Shown here one piece after another: positions 61,325-64,000 of a stretch of DNA of 64,000 bases (position 1 is its first letter; every line of letters starts with the position of its first letter). Made by a program: the position numbers and the translations under genes. This DNA is from Margaritifera margaritifera (lineage: Eukaryota > Mollusca > Bivalvia > Unionida > Margaritiferidae). The notes beneath the pieces were generated by a model that was given only the letters and a program-made list of their open reading frames with translations, ran no database searches and had not been told where the DNA came from. The stretch lies in NCBI GenBank assembly GCA_029931535.1, contig JAQPZY010001660.1:2815001-2879000 (forward strand), given 5' to 3'.

Positions 61325-61500
61325 AGGAAGTGCACTGCTTGTCTCAAGGTAGCGTGTTGAACACTCCAGGTGGGAGGTGTTGCACCGCACCAAGCACTTC
61401 CAGAGAAGGAAGTGCACTGCTGTCTCAAGGTAGCGTGTTGCACCCTCCAGGTGGGAGGTGTTGCACCGCACCAAACACTTCCAGAGTAGCGTGTAGCACC
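61325..61500. repeat. 82-bp tandem repeat, about 2.2 units
   Basis: GTGCACTGCTGTCTCAAGGT, AGCGTGTTGCACCCTCCAGG, TGGGAGGTGTTGCACCGCAC, CAAACACTTCCAGAG is repeated at an 82-bp spacing (GTGCACTGC at 61330 and 61412). A third start, TAGCGTGTAGCACCGCACC, is cut short. Confidence 0.92.
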
Positions 61501-61539
61501 GCACCCTGAGTAGTGATGAAGACAACTGGCATCCGATAT

Positions 61540-61818
61540 GTCTCCTGACCGGTGACTGGCCCGGTCACTGGTCAGTGTTGGGTGACCGGTCCGGTCACCG
61601 GTCAGTGTCGGGGGACCGGTCCGGTCACTGGGTATTGACCGGTGACCGGTCCGGTCGCCGGGTATTGACCGGTCCGGTCACCGGGCAGTGACAGGTCCGG
61701 TCACCGGGTATTGACCGGTAGAGATGACCAGTCCGGTCACCGGGTATTGACCTGTGACCGGTCCGGTCATCGGGTATTGACCGGTAGAGATGACCGGTCA
61801 ATGTATGATGACCGGTCA
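61540..61818. repeat. GC-rich ACCGGTCCGGTC minisatellite
   Basis: Irregular units of about 20-40 bp are built from the palindromic words ACCGGT and GACCGGTCCGGTC with CACCGGGTATTG or GGTCAGTGT linkers. CCGGTC occurs about sixteen times. A poly-A run (61820-61838) follows directly. CpG is retained, so the array is either recent or unmethylated. Confidence 0.9.
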
Positions 61819-61929
61819 CTAAAAAAAAAAAAAAAAAAACCCGTACAGGATTGGGAGTCTGCCCACAGGGTTCAGACTAGGGAAGGGGATCGGATCGGGA
61901 TCACCCCTTTTCTATTATCCCAATGAATC

Positions 61930-63130
61930 CGTACGAGAGGTGGGGCCCAGAATAGAGGCGATGCCGTGGCTCGTGTCCCGCCATCGCCTCCTCGTCAGGT
62001 GGCATTCACCTACAAGGCAGAAGCATAGCATCATCCACGAAAGACAAGCGGTCTCGTCTTTATCCTGGAACATCTAGAACACATAGACAAACAAGTACGG
62101 GAAATGGTGCAAAGTTCACCTATGTAGAAGGACATAATGATGTCCAGCCACTCTCCTGCTCAGAGTGTTCTAGATGATGATGCGTTTATCTACCCTCGTT
62201 GACTCCAGTGAGATCGAGGTAGAAACAGCTCTTTTGTTGCCTCCTATCAGTCCCACCAGTTCCTTTCACTTAGATGATTTGGAAGAGATCTGGGATAACG
62301 CTGTAACTTGTGCCCAAAACCATCTTGCGCACAGCCCAAGAAGATCCTTTCCAGTTTAAAGGATCTCCAGGACCCAGCCACAACCAGATCTCCTGCTCCT
62401 TCTACATTCCTCAACGATTGAGGAAATGTCATAGAGGTTCTTCCACAGGCCAGCCTGTGCTAGACGGCGTAGAGGATGATCTGCCCCTCCCTCTACTTTG
62501 AGACCTTGGTCTCTGCCTCTACTTACTGGGTACATTCCCGAAGTGAAAACCCATTAAGAACCTCTCCAGTTGGATGCAGATGTCTCAAGTGGGTATTATA
62601 ATTGAAGCCAGGGCATGCCTTCCTATTCAACCTTTGAGCAGAAGGGCCGACTTCTGGTCACCATAGCTTCCTATGCAGACCTCTGCTCAGCTACTTCGTT
62701 TAGTATGCTGAAGGAAGCTGCTTTGAACCCAGCCGCATTACTATGCATGCTGGAAGCTGTGATCAAGACATCCCGGAATTCACTCTCTGTCACGATGGTT
62801 TTATCATTGGAACTTCTTCCACCATCACACTGTGCTGGACTCCTCAAAGGTCTTATTTAACCATAGGAAAGACCTTCTTAGGGCTGCTCCATTGGAAGTC
62901 AAGAGCCTCTTCAGAGGACTCATCCCCACTGTGGCTTCACAAGATTTGAAGGATCATGAACATGGTTCCTTCACAACTGCACCTGGCCCATCGTAATCGG
63001 CCAGGAAGCACACTAAGGTGATTTGCTCCCAGGGGCCACCCACTAAATTTTAAAAACAGATGCAGCCCCAGTCCAATGCACAAGTTCAAATGAGACCTCC
63101 TCCTCCTGAGTAAAGTCCTCAAGAGGAACT
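61930..63130 (+). pseudogene. DIRS-like retrotransposon gag-type region, decayed
   Basis: Coding-like segments in shifting plus-strand frames: FILEHLEHIDKQVREMVQSS (about 62057-62116) with SPAQSVLDDDAF soon after; DDLEEIWDNAVTCAQNHLAH (about 62273-62332); TIASYADLCSATSFSMLKEA (about 62660-62720); and RKDLLRAAPLEVKSLFRGL (about 62861-62917) then PTVASQDLKDHEHG. Stops and frameshifts separate them. The order, size and position directly upstream of the RT suggest the structural (gag-like) ORF of a DIRS-type element. These proteins diverge fast, so this rests mainly on context. No zinc knuckle was seen. Confidence 0.6.
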
Positions 63131-63288
63131 TCCCCAACCCGCCTTCCTTTCCCAAGGAAGGCGGTGTGGGGGGGGGGATGGCTCTAGGGACTCGTATCCT
63201 CTCCTGCCGTGCAGTCCTCTCCTATTGTCCCTGTAGGTACTTGTCTAGGCCTCTTTTCAGAGGCTTGGTCAAGTAACTCGGATGATGG

Positions 63289-64000
63289 GTGTGTCCTTTC
63301 TATGTAAGTGAGGGTTACCGGCTTCAGTTCTGGGAACAACCTCCATTATCAAGGACCCCGATGTTCTTCACAAGTCCAATTTGGGGAAAATTTAATGAAG
63401 AGGTGCACACCCTTTTACAGAAAGGGGCAGTCAAGAGGTTCCAGAACGATCAGTCTCCTGCATTCTACTTCCAATTCTTCCTGGTCATCAAGAAGTGGGA
63501 AATTGTGTATCATTTTCGATCTCCCCCTGTTAAACCGGTGGGAATACCTCCAGGTTTGCTTGGTCCAGGAAGTCTTTCAATTCTGGGTTCTGTCATTCGG
63601 AATCGCTTCTGCACCCCGAGTCTCCAGCCATGTTATGGGAGTTGTAGTGCCCTATCTCTGATTACTGGGAACCCCGATTCTCCAGTATTTTCACGAATAA
63701 TAATGTTCAGGTTCAGTCCCGCCATCATGACCTGTCCGTTGTTGGTTCACAGTGACTCGGTTGGATTTGTTTTTACCCAACCTTGAGAAGTCAGAACTCA
63801 TCCCATCTAAGTTACGTTGGGATGAACTTCTTCGTGAACCAGAACTTATTCCGGGTTCCACCGGATCACATAGATCGAATCCTGGCACTGCTAGAGGCAC
63901 TACGAGCAAGAACATTGTTGTCTGCTTGCCTTTAACTATCCCTTTTGGTAACCTTGAATGCTGCTGCAGATCTGGTTCCCTTAGGAGGGCTCCATATGCG
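63289..64000 (+). pseudogene. DIRS-like reverse transcriptase/RNase H, broken, runs off the edge
   Basis: An open frame from 63289 starts the RT with EGYRLQFWEQPPLS, then EVHTLLQKGAVKRF and SPAFYFQFFLVIKKW (to about 63495). The reading shifts frame at about 63500 to CIIFDLPLLNR (63506-63538), then VFQFWVLSFGIASAPRV (63572-63622), GVVVPYL and a stop. About 40-50 residues expected between the LLNR and VFQF blocks, including the first catalytic aspartate motif, are missing. The catalytic loop expected as Y-x-D-D reads Y-F-H-E at 63686-63697. Farther on come NLEKSELIPS (63779-63808), HIDRILALLEALRAR and AADLVPLGGLHMR, the connection to RNase H typical of DIRS-like elements, with one more stop inside. 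It is non-functional. The tyrosine recombinase that would confirm the DIRS order lies beyond the window, if present. Confidence 0.78.

Noticed and set aside
61128..61525. Overlapping minus-strand frames of 60-116 codons
   Set aside because: They lie on the opposite strand of the 82-bp repeat and of the candidate exon, and the repeated peptide simply mirrors the DNA repeat.

Overview
The window is eukaryotic nuclear DNA and most resembles a bivalve mollusc genome. It is AT-rich, has no operons or dense genes, carries spliceosomal-type intron borders, and is built almost entirely of interspersed and tandem repeats. These include tRNA-derived SINEs, hAT-type and TIR DNA elements, LINE and DIRS-like retrotransposon remains, and several families of diverged ~110-200 bp tandem units of the kind common in bivalve intergenic and intronic DNA. 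The taxon is an inference from repeat style; no conserved host gene was recognised.

Layout. 0-6 kb: microsatellites, an 817-bp array of 33-bp units, a double-hairpin MITE (copy 1), a 45-bp minisatellite and a 31-bp array. 7.5 kb: a long (TA)n. 8.4-16.7 kb: successive families of 111-170 bp tandem units, interrupted by MITE copies 2 and 3 and by SINE pieces; one family carries AGGTCA direct repeats. 20.1-22.4 kb: a repeat array split by a 1.69-kb hAT-like transposon with two recognisable broken coding pieces. 23-28.3 kb: truncated MITEs, three SINEs with target-site duplications, and a promoter-like motif cluster at 26.2 kb. 31-34.5 kb: two long head-body-tail repeat cassettes. 36.7-40.7 kb: a 66-bp minisatellite, a hAT-type MITE with an 8-bp TSD, SINE pieces, a ~1.1-kb TIR element and a second 33-bp array. 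40.85 kb: an isolated 78-bp hairpin. 41.7-43.8 kb: a long ~168-bp array. 48.8-52 kb: two antisense LINE fragments. 56-59.7 kb: two more cassettes, one split by a SINE.

From about 59.75 kb to the window end the base composition changes (CpG-rich, higher GC). This part holds an array of small hairpins, a possible two-exon short gene, GC-rich minisatellites, and the decayed gag-like and reverse transcriptase/RNase H regions of a DIRS-like retrotransposon that runs off the right edge.

Almost all long open frames are by-products of tandem repeats whose period is a multiple of three, or of microsatellites. The genes that can be recognised are transposon-derived and broken. The most informative signals are a MITE family that folds into two long hairpins (seven copies, two caught inside repeat units so that the TA target duplication can be read), the modular cassettes with shared ends and variable bodies, and the CpG-rich hairpin array with its two-exon candidate gene.
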